A stretch of 64,000 nt of DNA from Empedobacter sp036647415 (GTDB lineage: Bacteria > Bacteroidota > Bacteroidia > Flavobacteriales > Weeksellaceae): assembly GCF_036647415.1 (NCBI RefSeq), contig NZ_JAVXKG010000007.1, positions 46,475 through 110,474 of the forward strand. The letters are read 5' to 3'. Positions 43,737 through 53,118 of this stretch are shown here, in pieces. Position 1 is the stretch's first letter, and every line of letters starts with the position of its first letter. Under the pieces are notes generated by a model. It was not told where the DNA came from and searched no databases. It worked only from the letters and a program-made list of their open reading frames with translations. A program made the position numbers and the translations under genes.

Positions 43737-44652
43737 AAGTTATTTTAGAATTAATAAAATTAATTATTTGATCTTTTTCTAAAGGAGAAAACCAATTAAC
43801 ATCTTGGTCTTTTTTGAACCAAGTCATTTGTCGTTTGGCAAATCTTCTGGTGTTTTTCTTAATTTCCTCAGTTGCAAAGTTTAAATCAATTTTGTCTTCA
43901 AAAAAATCAAATAATTCTCTGTAACCAACAGTTTGTAGAGCATTTAATTCTTTTAATGTAAACAATGATTTTGCTTCGTCAAGTAAACCTTCATTCATCA
44001 TGATATCAACACGTTGATTAATTCGGTCATACATTTCTTGTCGAGGAAGTTCTAGTCCAATCTTAATTATGTTAAATGGACGCTTATTTAGATCTTGATT
44101 TCTGAATTTAGAGAAAGGTTGTCCAGATCCGCGGTAAATTTCTAAGGCTCTAATTACACGTTGTTTATTGTAAATATCAACTTCTTCGTAATAAATAGGA
44201 TCAACTTGTTTTAATTCGAGTTGTAATTTTTCAATTCCATCAGTTTCTAATTCCTGATTAAGTTGTTCTCTAAAAATAGGATCAATTTCTGGGAAAATAT
44301 CAAAACCAGTTGTAATTGCTTTTTCGTACAAACCAGAACCACCAACCATTATACAAAGATTATTATTCTGAAAATATTCATCTAAAAATGCTAAACCATC
44401 ACGTTCAAAATCTCCAACGGAATATTTTTCATGAATCGAAATATTTTGTATAAAATGATGTTTCGCTTCTGCTAATTCTGAAGTAGAAGGAACTGCAGTA
44501 CCAATTGTCATTTCTTTGTAAAACTGTCGACTATCACAAGACATAATGTCTGTAGAATAGTGTTGTGCCAATTTTATTGCAAGTCCAGTTTTACCAATAG
44601 CCGTTGGACCAACTATGCTAATTAAGGTTTTATTGTTTGAAAAATGTTGCAT
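43726..44652 (-). CDS. miaA: tRNA dimethylallyltransferase
   Basis: 308 residues. Adds an isopentenyl group to A37 of tRNAs reading UNN codons. P-loop GPTAIGKT at residues 15-22, DSRQFYKEMTIGTAVPS (catalytic Asp and tRNA-binding region), MVGGSGLY, and the FAKRQMTWFKKD motif near the C-terminus are all family hallmarks. The start is 144 bp from the divergent-side MaoC gene. Overlaps the exonuclease gene, so the pair is one transcription unit. Confidence 0.96.
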   Translation of the reverse strand: MQHFSNNKTLISIVGPTAIGKTGLAIKLAQHYSTDIMSCDSRQFYKEMTIGTAVPSTSELAEAKHHFIQNISIHEKYSVGDFERDGLAFLDEYFQNNNLCIMVGGSGLYEKAITTGFDIFPEIDPIFREQLNQELETDGIEKLQLELKQVDPIYYEEVDIYNKQRVIRALEIYRGSGQPFSKFRNQDLNKRPFNIIKIGLELPRQEMYDRINQRVDIMMNEGLLDEAKSLFTLKELNALQTVGYRELFDFFEDKIDLNFATEEIKKNTRRFAKRQMTWFKKDQDVNWFSPLEKDQIINFINSKITCDE

Positions 44653-44746
44653 TTTAGTATCGTTGTTCGGGCAATAGTTTGATTTGCGTGCAAGATACTT
44701 CTATATTTTAGGAACAAAAAATTTGAAAAATGAAGGAGAATTAAAA

Positions 44747-44773
44747 AGCTTCTATTCCAAAAGAATAGAAGCT
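44747..44773 (-). terminator. Terminator of the MaoC-type gene
   Basis: AGCTTCTATTC pairs perfectly with GAATAGAAGCT over a five-base loop, with a T-run on the minus strand. Confidence 0.9.
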
Positions 44774-44796
44774 GAAAAATATTTAGTTAATTTATT

Positions 44797-45258
44797 TTAA
44801 TCATTAAAATGGTATAAGAAAACAACATCTGCAGTATAAGCAGGTTTTGGATTGTCTTTAATCTCAAAAGTTGCTTCGATGATTACCTTTGCTATTCCTC
44901 TAAGATTTGTAATAGATTTTAACTTTGCTTTTAATCTAACATCACTATCAACCAAAACAGGTTGTCCAAATCTTAAATTTTCTATTCCGTAATTGATTAA
45001 CATTTTGATATTTCTAACCTCTGCAATTTGATCCCATAAATGAGGAATCATAGAAAGTGTTAAATATCCATGCGCAATTGTATTCTTAAATGGACCCTCT
45101 TTTTTTGCTTTTTCTGGATCTGTATGTATCCATTGATGATCTATTGTTGCATCTGCAAAACGATTGATTTGTTCTTGCGTAATTGTATGCCAATCCGAAA
45201 CACCAATTTCTTTTCCTTCAAATGCTTTGTATTCTTCAAAGTTGTTAATAATTACCAT
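44797..45258 (-). CDS. MaoC-family hot-dog dehydratase
   Basis: 153 residues. The hydratase-2 motif is clear: INRFADATIDHQWIHTDPEKAKKEGPFKNTIAHGYLTL carries the catalytic Asp and His (shown here only as the start, DHQWIHTD at about residue 39-46, and the HGYLTL end). It would hydrate enoyl-CoA-type thioesters. Single gene with its own terminator; pathway not shown by context. Confidence 0.9.
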   Translation of the reverse strand: MVIINNFEEYKAFEGKEIGVSDWHTITQEQINRFADATIDHQWIHTDPEKAKKEGPFKNTIAHGYLTLSMIPHLWDQIAEVRNIKMLINYGIENLRFGQPVLVDSDVRLKAKLKSITNLRGIAKVIIEATFEIKDNPKPAYTADVVFLYHFND

Positions 45259-45373
45259 TTTCTGGTTGTTTTATTTTTAGTATAGTTATTAATTTCTAAA
45301 ACTAATAAAATCTTTGGATATATGCAGGGTTTATTGTTATTTTTCTACAAGATTTATTGATTAAATACAAAAT

Positions 45374-45400
45374 AGTCCGAATTCTACTCGAAATCGGACT
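45374..45400 (-). terminator. Possible terminator hairpin
   Basis: AGTCCGA pairs with TCGGACT over a 13-base loop; a T-run follows only on the plus strand, so the assignment is weak. Confidence 0.4.
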
Positions 45401-45425
45401 GATTTTTTAAAATATATGGTTATTT

Positions 45426-45779
45426 TTAATCTATAATTTTTGCATCTTCAATATTGTCATACGCTTTTTGGTTAGCTTCCCAAGTAAGGTATTTTGCAAT
45501 TTCTTTATTAAAATATTTCATTCCAAATAACAATATTCCAAAATCATCTACCAAACCAAAAGGACCAAATAAGGCTTCTGGAATAATATCAATTGGCGAT
45601 ATTATATACAAAGTAGCTAGAAAACCTATGACTAGATTAGTCGTTTCGGGTTTATAATTTCCTTTTTTATAATCAGCCAACATTCTGAAAAATGCTTTTA
45701 CTTTATCCAAAAAAGATTTGTCTTTTTGTGCTTCCATTGCTGCTGCACCTGCGACTTTAAAAAACTTTGATTTTTTCAT
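45426..45779 (-). CDS. YkvA/DUF1232 family membrane protein
   Basis: 117 residues. The DUF1232 core YIISPIDIIPEALFGPFGLVDDFGILLF spans residues about 57-85 and forms a hydrophobic hairpin with the conserved P-DLIP-like and VDD motifs. Family function unknown; integral or membrane-associated. Confidence 0.85.
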   Translation of the reverse strand: MKKSKFFKVAGAAAMEAQKDKSFLDKVKAFFRMLADYKKGNYKPETTNLVIGFLATLYIISPIDIIPEALFGPFGLVDDFGILLFGMKYFNKEIAKYLTWEANQKAYDNIEDAKIID

Positions 45780-45902
45780 TTTACTAATTATGTTATTTTA
45801 ACGTATTATGTATTACAAAGTACATGCCATAATTTTGTTCTCATCTTCAATAAAATAGTTAAAGTTTTATTTAGGCATCTTTTCCTTTCTAGCAATTTAT
45901 TA

Positions 45903-46124
45903 TCACTGCTGTTCTTGTATTGTTTTTTCGATATTAAAAACCCATTCCATTTTTTGATTTTCAAGCTTTTTTCTAGCCAAAGCAGCAAGTACAACTTGTG
46001 TTTCATCGTACTTTTCTTTATCCATAGTTTCTGGATTAAATGGAGGCAATTGCTCAATTTCGACAGTAAAAGTTTTTGTATTTCCTTTGTACGTTACTTC
46101 CTTTGTTAACTGGTGTTCGCTCAT
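45903..46124 (-). CDS. Small hypothetical protein
   Basis: 73 residues, charged, ending IEKTIQEQQ. A beta-rich first half (TYKGNTKTFTVEIEQLPPF) and a helical second half. A TATTTTTGC promoter box 84 bp upstream supports expression. A second minus-strand frame overlapping it (45806-46057) has no such support. No family recognised. Confidence 0.55.
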   Translation of the reverse strand: MSEHQLTKEVTYKGNTKTFTVEIEQLPPFNPETMDKEKYDETQVVLAALARKKLENQKMEWVFNIEKTIQEQQ

Positions 46125-46207
46125 GGCTATTTTTTTATTGAATCTTTATAATTGATAAACTGTAATCTTGAATAAGATTTTAATACGACTTATTGAAGAT
46201 TGATCTT

Positions 46208-46216
46208 GCAAAAATA
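46208..46216 (-). promoter_or_regulatory. -7 promoter element for the 73-aa gene
   Basis: Minus strand reads TATTTTTGC, an exact TAnnTTTGC match, with an implied leader of about 75 bases. Confidence 0.5.
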
Positions 46217-46338
46217 CAAACTAAATGCATTAAAATGTACAAAAGATGTTATTTGCTTTTTAATCTCATAGACTTATAATTTTGATATTAATCTGACAAA
46301 AAATAATGAAAAAGAACCTATAATTGGTCTACTTAGTT

Positions 46339-46347
46339 TAATTTTGC
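46339..46347 (+). promoter_or_regulatory. -7 promoter element for the 135-aa gene/SUI1 unit
   Basis: TAATTTTGC, an exact TAnnTTTGC match, 19 bp before the ATG at 46367. Confidence 0.65.
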
Positions 46348-46366
46348 AGATTAAACATATATTAAG

Positions 46367-46774
46367 ATGCCATATCAGACTGTTTTTGTAGAATTTTATG
46401 AACAAGTAAAATCAAGTATCAATCAAGGAACTTTTGCCAAACTTACTTTTGCCAAAACGATGGGCGATACGGAGCTTAAAAATATTTATGTAAGACTTCA
46501 TATTTTAGAAACTGGAGGATATAACTTTGCTTTCAATACACGATATAAATCAGAAGAAGTAGAGAGTTTTCATACTATTGACGAGGCTTTTATGATTTTA
46601 AGCTCTTATATTAAAAATCCTTTCACATCTGCTTTATTATTTACAACAGAAAGGGATTTGACTTTTAAAGTGAATAAAAAAAATGCAGGAAGCCTTATAG
46701 AACAATTACCTACATTTAAACATATTTCGATTGAAATGAATGAAATGCTTGAAAGAGGTATTATAAAAATATAA
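46367..46774 (+). CDS. Conserved hypothetical protein upstream of SUI1-domain gene
   Basis: 135 residues, alpha/beta, no signal peptide. Segments FAKTMGDTELKNIYVRLHIL and YNFAFNTRYKSEEVESFHT suggest a nucleic-acid-binding style basic sheet, but no family is recognised. The SUI1-domain gene starts 4 bp after the stop, so the two are co-expressed and the protein may act in translation (inference). Confidence 0.65.
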   Translation: MPYQTVFVEFYEQVKSSINQGTFAKLTFAKTMGDTELKNIYVRLHILETGGYNFAFNTRYKSEEVESFHTIDEAFMILSSYIKNPFTSALLFTTERDLTFKVNKKNAGSLIEQLPTFKHISIEMNEMLERGIIKI

Positions 46775-46778
46775 TTTT

Positions 46779-47105
46779 ATGGATTTATCAGATCAATTAA
46801 AAAATTTATTTCCTGATCATGTTTCAGAACCTGAAGAAATAGAAGAAGTTGAAAATGAGTTATGGATGCAAGCGGATCCATTAATTTGTAAATTCGAAAA
46901 GCGAAAAGGCAAACCAACAACTGTTATTGAAGGTTATACGGGAGCTGACGAAGATTTTAAGCAATTAGCCAAAGAAATTAAAGTATTTTTAGGTGTTGGA
47001 GGAAGTTTTAAAGATGAATCAATTATTATACAAGGAGATTACCGAGATAAAATAATGACTTACTTAAAAGATAAAGGATTTAAAGTGAAAAGAGTAGGTG
47101 GTTAA
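46779..47105 (+). CDS. SUI1/eIF1-like translation factor (YciH type)
   Basis: 108 residues with an acidic N-terminal tail and a SUI1 domain at about 35-108: CKFEKRKGKPTTVIEGYTG, LGVGGSFKDESIIIQGDYR, and YLKDKGFKVKRVGG. Homologous to eukaryotic eIF1 and bacterial YciH, which bind the small ribosomal subunit and are thought to influence initiation fidelity. Second gene of a unit with the 135-aa hypothetical. Confidence 0.92.
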   Translation: MDLSDQLKNLFPDHVSEPEEIEEVENELWMQADPLICKFEKRKGKPTTVIEGYTGADEDFKQLAKEIKVFLGVGGSFKDESIIIQGDYRDKIMTYLKDKGFKVKRVGG

Positions 47106-47170
47106 TAAAAAAATAACACAAATTTGCAATAAAGATTGTATCTTGTGTGTTTATTTTTAATTAGAAAACT

Positions 47171-48043
47171 ATGAGTAAAGCAGCATCAGAATTAGTTTTA
47201 AATGCAGACGGAAGTGTTTACCATTGTAATATAAGACCAGAACATTTAGCTGATACAATTATCACGGTTGGAGATCCAAATCGTGTAGAAAAAGTTTCAA
47301 GACATTTTGATTCAATCGAGCATAAGGCTTCTAAAAGAGAAATTGTTACACATACAGGAACTTTGAACGGACAGCGTTTAACGGTTATTTCTACAGGTAT
47401 GGGAACAGACAATATTGATATTGTTTTTTCGGAATTAGATGCTTTAGCAAATATAAATTTAGAAACAGGACAGATTAAAGAAGATTTCAGAAAACTGTCT
47501 TTTATACGTTTAGGAACTTCAGGCGCTTTACAAGCTGATATACCAGTAGATAGTGTTGTTTTGAGTTCGCATGGTTTAGGTTTAGACGGTTTGTTGCATT
47601 ATTATGTAGGAAGTGAAGCGGTTATGAACAAAGAGTTAGAAGACGCTTTTATCAAATATGTAGATTGGTCTCCAAATAAATCTCGTCCATATTTAGTAGA
47701 AGCTTCTACAAGTTTGTTAAATAAATTAGCTTCGGAAAATACAATTCAAGGAATTACAGCTACGGCATGTGGTTTTTATGGACCGCAAGGTCGTTATTTG
47801 AGATTACAACCAAATCCTGCAGATATTAATGAACGTTTAACATCATTTAATCATAATGGTTTAAGAATTTCTAACTTCGAGATGGAAACTTCGGCTATTT
47901 ATGGATTAGCAGCGATGATGGGACACGATGCATTATCTGTTAACGCAATTGTTGCCAACCGTATTTTGGGAGAATTTAGTACAGATTCTTACAAAACCGT
48001 TGATGCGATGATTGAATATTCTTTAGAGAAATTAACAAAATAA
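47171..48043 (+). CDS. Nucleoside phosphorylase (uridine phosphorylase-like)
   Basis: 290 residues, PNP/UDP family. Phosphate-binding motif IITVGDPNRVEKV, STGMGTDNIDIVFSELDAL (ribose/phosphate loop), and the base-binding region GFYGPQGRYLRL then NFEMETSAIYGLAAMMGH with the conserved Glu that holds the ribose. It splits nucleosides to base and ribose-1-phosphate in salvage. Uridine versus purine preference is not certain. Confidence 0.93.
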   Translation: MSKAASELVLNADGSVYHCNIRPEHLADTIITVGDPNRVEKVSRHFDSIEHKASKREIVTHTGTLNGQRLTVISTGMGTDNIDIVFSELDALANINLETGQIKEDFRKLSFIRLGTSGALQADIPVDSVVLSSHGLGLDGLLHYYVGSEAVMNKELEDAFIKYVDWSPNKSRPYLVEASTSLLNKLASENTIQGITATACGFYGPQGRYLRLQPNPADINERLTSFNHNGLRISNFEMETSAIYGLAAMMGHDALSVNAIVANRILGEFSTDSYKTVDAMIEYSLEKLTK

Positions 48044-48062
48044 TTTTAGATTTATACAAAAT

Positions 48063-48090
48063 AAAAGCTCGAGAAAATTCTCGAGCTTTT
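48063..48090. terminator. Bidirectional terminator
   Basis: AAAAGCTCGAGAA pairs perfectly with TTCTCGAGCTTTT over two bases, between convergent genes. Confidence 0.92.
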
Positions 48091-48112
48091 TTGGTTCTAT
48101 ATGTTTAGAATT

Positions 48113-49771
48113 TTAATTCAAATTCATTAATTCCTTTGCTTGATTAAGTGCAGCATCAGTCAATTCTGAGCCTGAAATCATTTGTGCAATTTCTGATAAA
48201 CGTTCTGTTTGCGACAATTCTTTTACATTTGTTTTTGTCGTTTCATCTACAACTTCTTTGTAAACTTTTAGTTGATGATTACCTTTCGAAGCAACTTGTG
48301 GTAAATGCGTAATGACTAAAAGTTGCATATTTTGCGACATTTCTTGCATTACTTTTCCCGTTTCATTTGCTACTTTTCCCGAAATACCTGTATCAATTTC
48401 ATCTAAAATCAAAGTTGGTAAATGTTGGTGTGTAGCCAATAATTTTTTGATAGCCAACATCAATCGTGAACGCTCTCCACCCGAAACAGATTTTTCAAAA
48501 ACACGTGGTTCCATTCCTTTATTAGCGCTAAATAAGAAAAGAACTTCGTCTTTACCTGTCAGTGTAAAATCAGAAGTTTCGTTTAACTGAATCATTAGTT
48601 GAGAATTTTCCATTCCCAATTGAGACAAAGTTGACAAAATATTTTCTCTAATCGTATCAATAGAAGCAAAGCGGTTTTTACGAATCTTAAGTGATAGTTT
48701 TTCAAGTTTATCACTTATCAAATTTAATTCTTTATTCAAATGAATTATTAAATCGCTAAGATTATCAAAACCAGAAGTTTGTGTTTCTAGTTGTTCTCTT
48801 TTTTCAATTAAATCTTCTATTGTTAAGACATCATGTTTTCGTAATAGTTTATGAATCAAATCAAAACGTTCTGTCAATTCAAGCAAACGTTCAGGATTCA
48901 TTTCTGTTGATTCTATCAGATGACTCATCTCTCCAGAAATGTCTTGAAGCTCTATTTTTGATGAATTTAAACGATCATAAATAGATTTGTATTCATTCGA
49001 AAAATCTGTAATTCGATTTAATTTATTGCTCGCTTCATTCAATTGCGAAACAATTCCAACTTCTGGATGTTCCAAAAATTGATAAGTTTCATTTAAAGTT
49101 GAAATGATTTCTTCTACATTAGAAAGTGATTTTATTTCACTCTCTAAAGTTTCTAATTCTCCAATTCGTAGTGAAGCATTATTTAATTCCTCCCACAAAT
49201 GAAGTTTATATTCTAAATCTTGCGATTGATTTTCTAACGAATTTTGTGCCTCTTTTATTTTCTTTTTTATGGCAATATAGTTTAGAAAAACAGCTTTATA
49301 CTCTTTTAATAATTCTTTATTATCTCCATAAATATCTAACATTGATAACTGAAAATCAGCTTCAAAAATTTTTGGTGTATTAAATTGAGAATGAATATCA
49401 ATCAATAATTCTGATAATTCATGTAAAATAGAAACTTTTACAGGTGTATCATTTATAAATGCACGCGATTTCCCAGAAGGTAATAATTCTCTTCTCAGAA
49501 TAGATTCGTCTTCATAATCCAAATCATGTTCTTCGAAAAAAGCTTGTAATTCTAATTCTTTGATGTTAAAAATAGCTTCGATGATGCATTTTTCTTTCTC
49601 ATTTTTGAGTGTTTTTAAATCAGCGCGTTCGCCTAAAACTAATTTTAAAGCACCTAAAATGATAGATTTTCCAGCTCCAGTTTCACCCGTAAGTGTCGTC
49701 ATACCAGATTTAAAATCTATTTCTAACTCATCAATTATGGCAAAATTATTTACTCGAAGCGTACTTAACAT
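48113..49771 (-). CDS. recN: DNA repair protein RecN
   Basis: 552 residues, SMC-like ATPase acting in double-strand break repair. Walker A GETGAGKS at residues 29-36, long coiled-coil arms through the middle, ABC signature SGGERSRLMLAIKKL and Walker B LILDEIDTGISG near the C-terminus. Downstream end of the conserved block dapA-ferritin-bamD-rpoZ-coaBC-DUF4835-recN; starts 1 bp after the DUF4835 stop. Confidence 0.96.
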   Translation of the reverse strand: MLSTLRVNNFAIIDELEIDFKSGMTTLTGETGAGKSIILGALKLVLGERADLKTLKNEKEKCIIEAIFNIKELELQAFFEEHDLDYEDESILRRELLPSGKSRAFINDTPVKVSILHELSELLIDIHSQFNTPKIFEADFQLSMLDIYGDNKELLKEYKAVFLNYIAIKKKIKEAQNSLENQSQDLEYKLHLWEELNNASLRIGELETLESEIKSLSNVEEIISTLNETYQFLEHPEVGIVSQLNEASNKLNRITDFSNEYKSIYDRLNSSKIELQDISGEMSHLIESTEMNPERLLELTERFDLIHKLLRKHDVLTIEDLIEKREQLETQTSGFDNLSDLIIHLNKELNLISDKLEKLSLKIRKNRFASIDTIRENILSTLSQLGMENSQLMIQLNETSDFTLTGKDEVLFLFSANKGMEPRVFEKSVSGGERSRLMLAIKKLLATHQHLPTLILDEIDTGISGKVANETGKVMQEMSQNMQLLVITHLPQVASKGNHQLKVYKEVVDETTKTNVKELSQTERLSEIAQMISGSELTDAALNQAKELMNLN

Positions 49772-49772
49772 T

Positions 49773-50678
49773 TTACTTTTTTAAGGAATTCCAATTTGTA
49801 CTATTTTTTGGTGAGATAGAATTTAAAATTTCTTTTAATTTCTCAATATTAACAGTAGACGTTTGTCCACCCGAAAATATTTGTTTTATCTCGTCTTTTT
49901 TGGCAGTTACAAAAATGTCTAATGGATAAAATTGAGAGTAACTTCCGCGTTGATAAAACTCTAATTGTAAAAGTGTATTTCCAATTGCATTTTTACCTCT
50001 CAATTCATTTTCTGACATAATATCCAATCCATTTCTGTGGTATTGATATGATATATTTCGTAAAGAAGAGTTATCTGTTTTTAAAACATTATTGATTAAA
50101 GATGAACGAGATTGTAAACCGTCTAATTCGCTCCAACCGCTAAAATTATTACTTGCTTGACCAAAGTCTGCAATTTTTTTAGCCATTTTGAAATATTCTG
50201 TTCCACCTTCTTTTGCAAATGTATCTGCATCGTAACCTAAAACTAAATATACGTAAAAGGTAATAACATCTGTTAAGTTTTTATTACTGAATTTACGATC
50301 ATTAAAAACTAATTCTTCATATTCTTGATATTCGAAATTAAAATTTGTGTCGTTCAAATTAAGAACAGGCGTATAATATGTAGAATTGAAAACCGGACGA
50401 CGAGATTGAACTAAAATAGTTCCTGTAAAACGATTTCCTTCTTTTTTCTGAATATTAATGTTGAAACTAGCTTCAATTCTTTCGTAGGTTTTTAAGCGAT
50501 CATTTGTCCATTTTGTTGAATTAATAAAGGTAGTCAAAGATTTTTGTAATGTTTGATACACTTGATTATTAGAACTTTGTACTTGGGAATAATCTACTTT
50601 TACATCTGCAATTAAATTTTGTGAAAATGCAGTTGCAGCTAAACATGCCGAAAAGAAAATTGAGGCTAATTTCTTCAT
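49773..50678 (-). CDS. DUF4835 periplasmic protein
   Basis: 301 residues with a signal peptide cut near AFSQ (residue 20). DUF4835 features: NLIADVKVDYSQVQSSNNQVYQTLQ, then FVYLVLGYDADTFAKEGGTEYF. Always next to coaBC and recN in Flavobacteriia. Function unknown; a link to envelope assembly is suggested by bamD in the same block. Confidence 0.9.
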   Translation of the reverse strand: MKKLASIFFSACLAATAFSQNLIADVKVDYSQVQSSNNQVYQTLQKSLTTFINSTKWTNDRLKTYERIEASFNINIQKKEGNRFTGTILVQSRRPVFNSTYYTPVLNLNDTNFNFEYQEYEELVFNDRKFSNKNLTDVITFYVYLVLGYDADTFAKEGGTEYFKMAKKIADFGQASNNFSGWSELDGLQSRSSLINNVLKTDNSSLRNISYQYHRNGLDIMSENELRGKNAIGNTLLQLEFYQRGSYSQFYPLDIFVTAKKDEIKQIFSGGQTSTVNIEKLKEILNSISPKNSTNWNSLKK

Positions 50679-50686
50679 ATTAATTA

Positions 50687-51886
50687 TTATAATTTATTTA
50701 AAATGACATTTAAAATATCTTTTGCAACATCAGCTTTTGATTTTGCATCAAATTGTTGCATTGATAAATCGTTGTCAATTATTGTAATTTTGTTTGTATT
50801 CTTCTGAAATCCAGCTTCTTTGTCTTGCATAGAATTAAGAACGATAAAATCTAGGTTCTTTTTGGTTAATTTTTTCTTTGCATATTCTTCTTCATTGTTC
50901 GTTTCTAGTGCAAAACCAACCAATAATTGATGTGTTTTGATTTCGCCTAATGATTTTAGAATATCAGGATTTTTTACCAATTCGATGACTAAATTATCAT
51001 CATTTTCTTTCTTAATTTTTTGATTCGCCATTTCTTTAGGACGATAATCTGCAACCGCTGCTGACATTACAACAACATCTGCTTTGTCAAAATTAGCATG
51101 CATTGCATCGTACATATCCTTTGCCGAAACGACATTTATACGTGTTATTGGATAACCAGAAACAGACTCGTGACTTGGCCCAGCAACTAATGTAACATTT
51201 GCACCTAAATTTGCTGCTGCTTTTGCAATTTCGAATCCCATTTTTCCGGAAGAATAATTACCTATAAAACGAACAGGATCTAGGTTTTCGTATGTAGGAC
51301 CAGCAGAAACTACAACATTTTTACCATGAAGTGGGAGAGTAGCAATAATGGATTGTTCTAAAAATGCAACAATGCTTTCAGGTTCAGCCATTCTGCCTTC
51401 GCCTATTAATCCACTTGCTAATTCGCCAGCCTCTGCAGGAATACAAATATTACCAAATGATTCTAGTTTTTGAATATTTTCTAATGTTGTTGGATGTTTG
51501 TACATGTCCAAATCCATTGCTGGTGCAAAATATACAGGACATTTTGCAGAAAGATAGGTGGCTAGAACTAAATTATCACAAGTTCCATCTGCCATGTGCG
51601 AAAGTGTGTTGGCTGTACAAGGTGCAATTATCATATAATCTGCCCAAAGTGCATATTCTACATGATTATTCCAATCACCTTTATCTCCAAAAAATTCCCA
51701 TTCAACTGGATGTTTAGAAAGTGTAGAAAGTGTAAGTGGAGTGACAAAGTTTTGAGCCTCTGGAGTCATGATAACTTTAACTTCTGCACCTCTTTTGATT
51801 AGCCCTCTAACAAGAAAAGCGGCTTTGTAGGCCGCTATTCCGGCAGTAACTGCCAAAAGAATTTTTTTGCTATGTAAAACAGACAT
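50687..51886 (-). CDS. coaBC: Bifunctional phosphopantothenoylcysteine decarboxylase/synthase
   Basis: 399 residues. Two steps of coenzyme A synthesis. N-terminal flavin decarboxylase (CoaC): LLAVTAGIAAYKA, APCTANTLSHMADG with the catalytic Cys/His region, and APAMDLDMY. C-terminal synthetase (CoaB): VSAGPTYENLDPVRFIGNYS, VVMSAAVADYRP, and LVGFALETNNE. The start codon overlaps the rpoZ stop by one base, so translation is coupled. Confidence 0.97.
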   Translation of the reverse strand: MSVLHSKKILLAVTAGIAAYKAAFLVRGLIKRGAEVKVIMTPEAQNFVTPLTLSTLSKHPVEWEFFGDKGDWNNHVEYALWADYMIIAPCTANTLSHMADGTCDNLVLATYLSAKCPVYFAPAMDLDMYKHPTTLENIQKLESFGNICIPAEAGELASGLIGEGRMAEPESIVAFLEQSIIATLPLHGKNVVVSAGPTYENLDPVRFIGNYSSGKMGFEIAKAAANLGANVTLVAGPSHESVSGYPITRINVVSAKDMYDAMHANFDKADVVVMSAAVADYRPKEMANQKIKKENDDNLVIELVKNPDILKSLGEIKTHQLLVGFALETNNEEEYAKKKLTKKNLDFIVLNSMQDKEAGFQKNTNKITIIDNDLSMQQFDAKSKADVAKDILNVILNKL

Positions 51887-52209
51887 TATTTATCCTCATT
51901 TGGATTTCTGTAATATACGTCGTTATCTAACCATTCTCTAACTGCAATAGCAGTTGGTTTTGGTAATCTTTCGTAGAATTTAGAAACTTCGATTTGCTCT
52001 CTGTTTTCAAAAACTTCTTCTAACGAATCAGTGTGTGCAGCAAATTCATCCAATTTCTGAATTAATTCAGTTTTCATTTCTTGGTTGATTTGTTCTGCTC
52101 TTTTTCCCATAATTACAATTGATTCGTACAAGTTTCCTGTTTTCTCATCAATTTTATTACGATCGTAAGTTTGTGTTGTTGGTGCTGCACCGATATCTTT
52201 GAAATTCAT
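51886..52209 (-). CDS. rpoZ: RNA polymerase subunit omega (Bacteroidota type)
   Basis: 107 residues. Stabilises RNA polymerase assembly through the beta-prime subunit. The helical core NLYESIVIMGKRAEQINQEM matches the omega/RPB6 family; the C-terminal EVSKFYERLPKPTAIAVREWLDNDVYY tail is typical for Bacteroidota. The neighbourhood bamD-rpoZ-coaBC supports the call. Confidence 0.92.
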   Translation of the reverse strand: MNFKDIGAAPTTQTYDRNKIDEKTGNLYESIVIMGKRAEQINQEMKTELIQKLDEFAAHTDSLEEVFENREQIEVSKFYERLPKPTAIAVREWLDNDVYYRNPNEDK

Positions 52210-52230
52210 AATGAAAGAATTAGTATTTTA

Positions 52231-53115
52231 TTATTTATTATTATTTTGCTCTTTGATTGCTTCTGCTTGACTTGCTTCTGCAGCTTTTCTTGCAACATCT
52301 AAATCAGCTAATGCTTTTTTAGTATCGATTATATCTTTGTCAATCTTTTCCATTAACTTATCAGCTTCGCTTTTAAATTTAGTTTCTGGATAATATCTTT
52401 TTAACAATAGATATTGAGTTCTTGCTTCTTGTAAACGTAATTCTTTGCTTTCTAAACGGCTAAAATTTAAAGCTAATTCTGCTTTAGAACGTAAAGAGTA
52501 CATCATTGCTTCTTCACGGAATTTAGAATCTGGATATTCGTCAATCATATTATCAAACGAAACAGCCGCAGCCTTATATTTCATCGTTTTGTAATAAACT
52601 TTTGAGATTTCGAATGATTTTAATTCTAACTTCTGTCTAAGTTCTGTAATGTAATTATTCGCTTCACTAACTTGAGTTGACTCTGGATATGCATTGATAA
52701 ATCCTTGTAACTCACTAATTGCTGTGTATGTACTTGTTTGATCCAAATCGTACTTCGGTGAATCCTTGTAATAAGAAAACGCTGATTTGAACAAAGCTTC
52801 TTCTGCACGAGCATCCATTGGATATGCTCCTGCGAAACTTTTGAATTGATGACCAGCTAAACGAAAGTTTTTTTCGTTAAAATTAGCTTGTGCCATATTA
52901 TAAGCAATATCAGCTGCTTTTTCTGTTCCTACGAAAGATGTCGAAATTTTTTCGTACAATTCGTTTGCTAAATCATATTTACCATCTTCGTACAACTGCG
53001 TTGCTAGGGTAAATATCTCATCTTTATCCGTACTTTTCATCGCTTTATTGTAAGTCTTATTACAAGACATTACCGAAGCGCCAATTAAAACTACTAAACT
53101 TAGTTTTTTAAACAT
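52231..53115 (-). CDS. bamD: Outer membrane assembly lipoprotein BamD
   Basis: 294 residues. Part of the BAM complex that inserts outer membrane proteins. A lipoprotein signal ends at Cys18 (ASVMSC). Five TPR-like helix pairs follow (LYEDGKYDLANELYEKIS, ANFNEKNFRLAGHQFKSF, and so on), then a charged C-terminal coiled coil of about 60 residues. A perfect -7 box lies only 4 bp before the ATG, so the transcript would be nearly or fully leaderless. Confidence 0.93.
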   Translation of the reverse strand: MFKKLSLVVLIGASVMSCNKTYNKAMKSTDKDEIFTLATQLYEDGKYDLANELYEKISTSFVGTEKAADIAYNMAQANFNEKNFRLAGHQFKSFAGAYPMDARAEEALFKSAFSYYKDSPKYDLDQTSTYTAISELQGFINAYPESTQVSEANNYITELRQKLELKSFEISKVYYKTMKYKAAAVSFDNMIDEYPDSKFREEAMMYSLRSKAELALNFSRLESKELRLQEARTQYLLLKRYYPETKFKSEADKLMEKIDKDIIDTKKALADLDVARKAAEASQAEAIKEQNNNK

Positions 53116-53118
53116 TCT

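Noticed and set aside
45806..46057. 83-codon minus-strand frame near the 73-aa gene
   Set aside because: Overlaps the 73-aa gene in another frame, Leu/Lys-rich noise, no promoter of its own.
51364..51717. 117-codon antisense frame over coaBC
   Set aside because: coaBC is complete with all motifs; this frame has no recognisable features.
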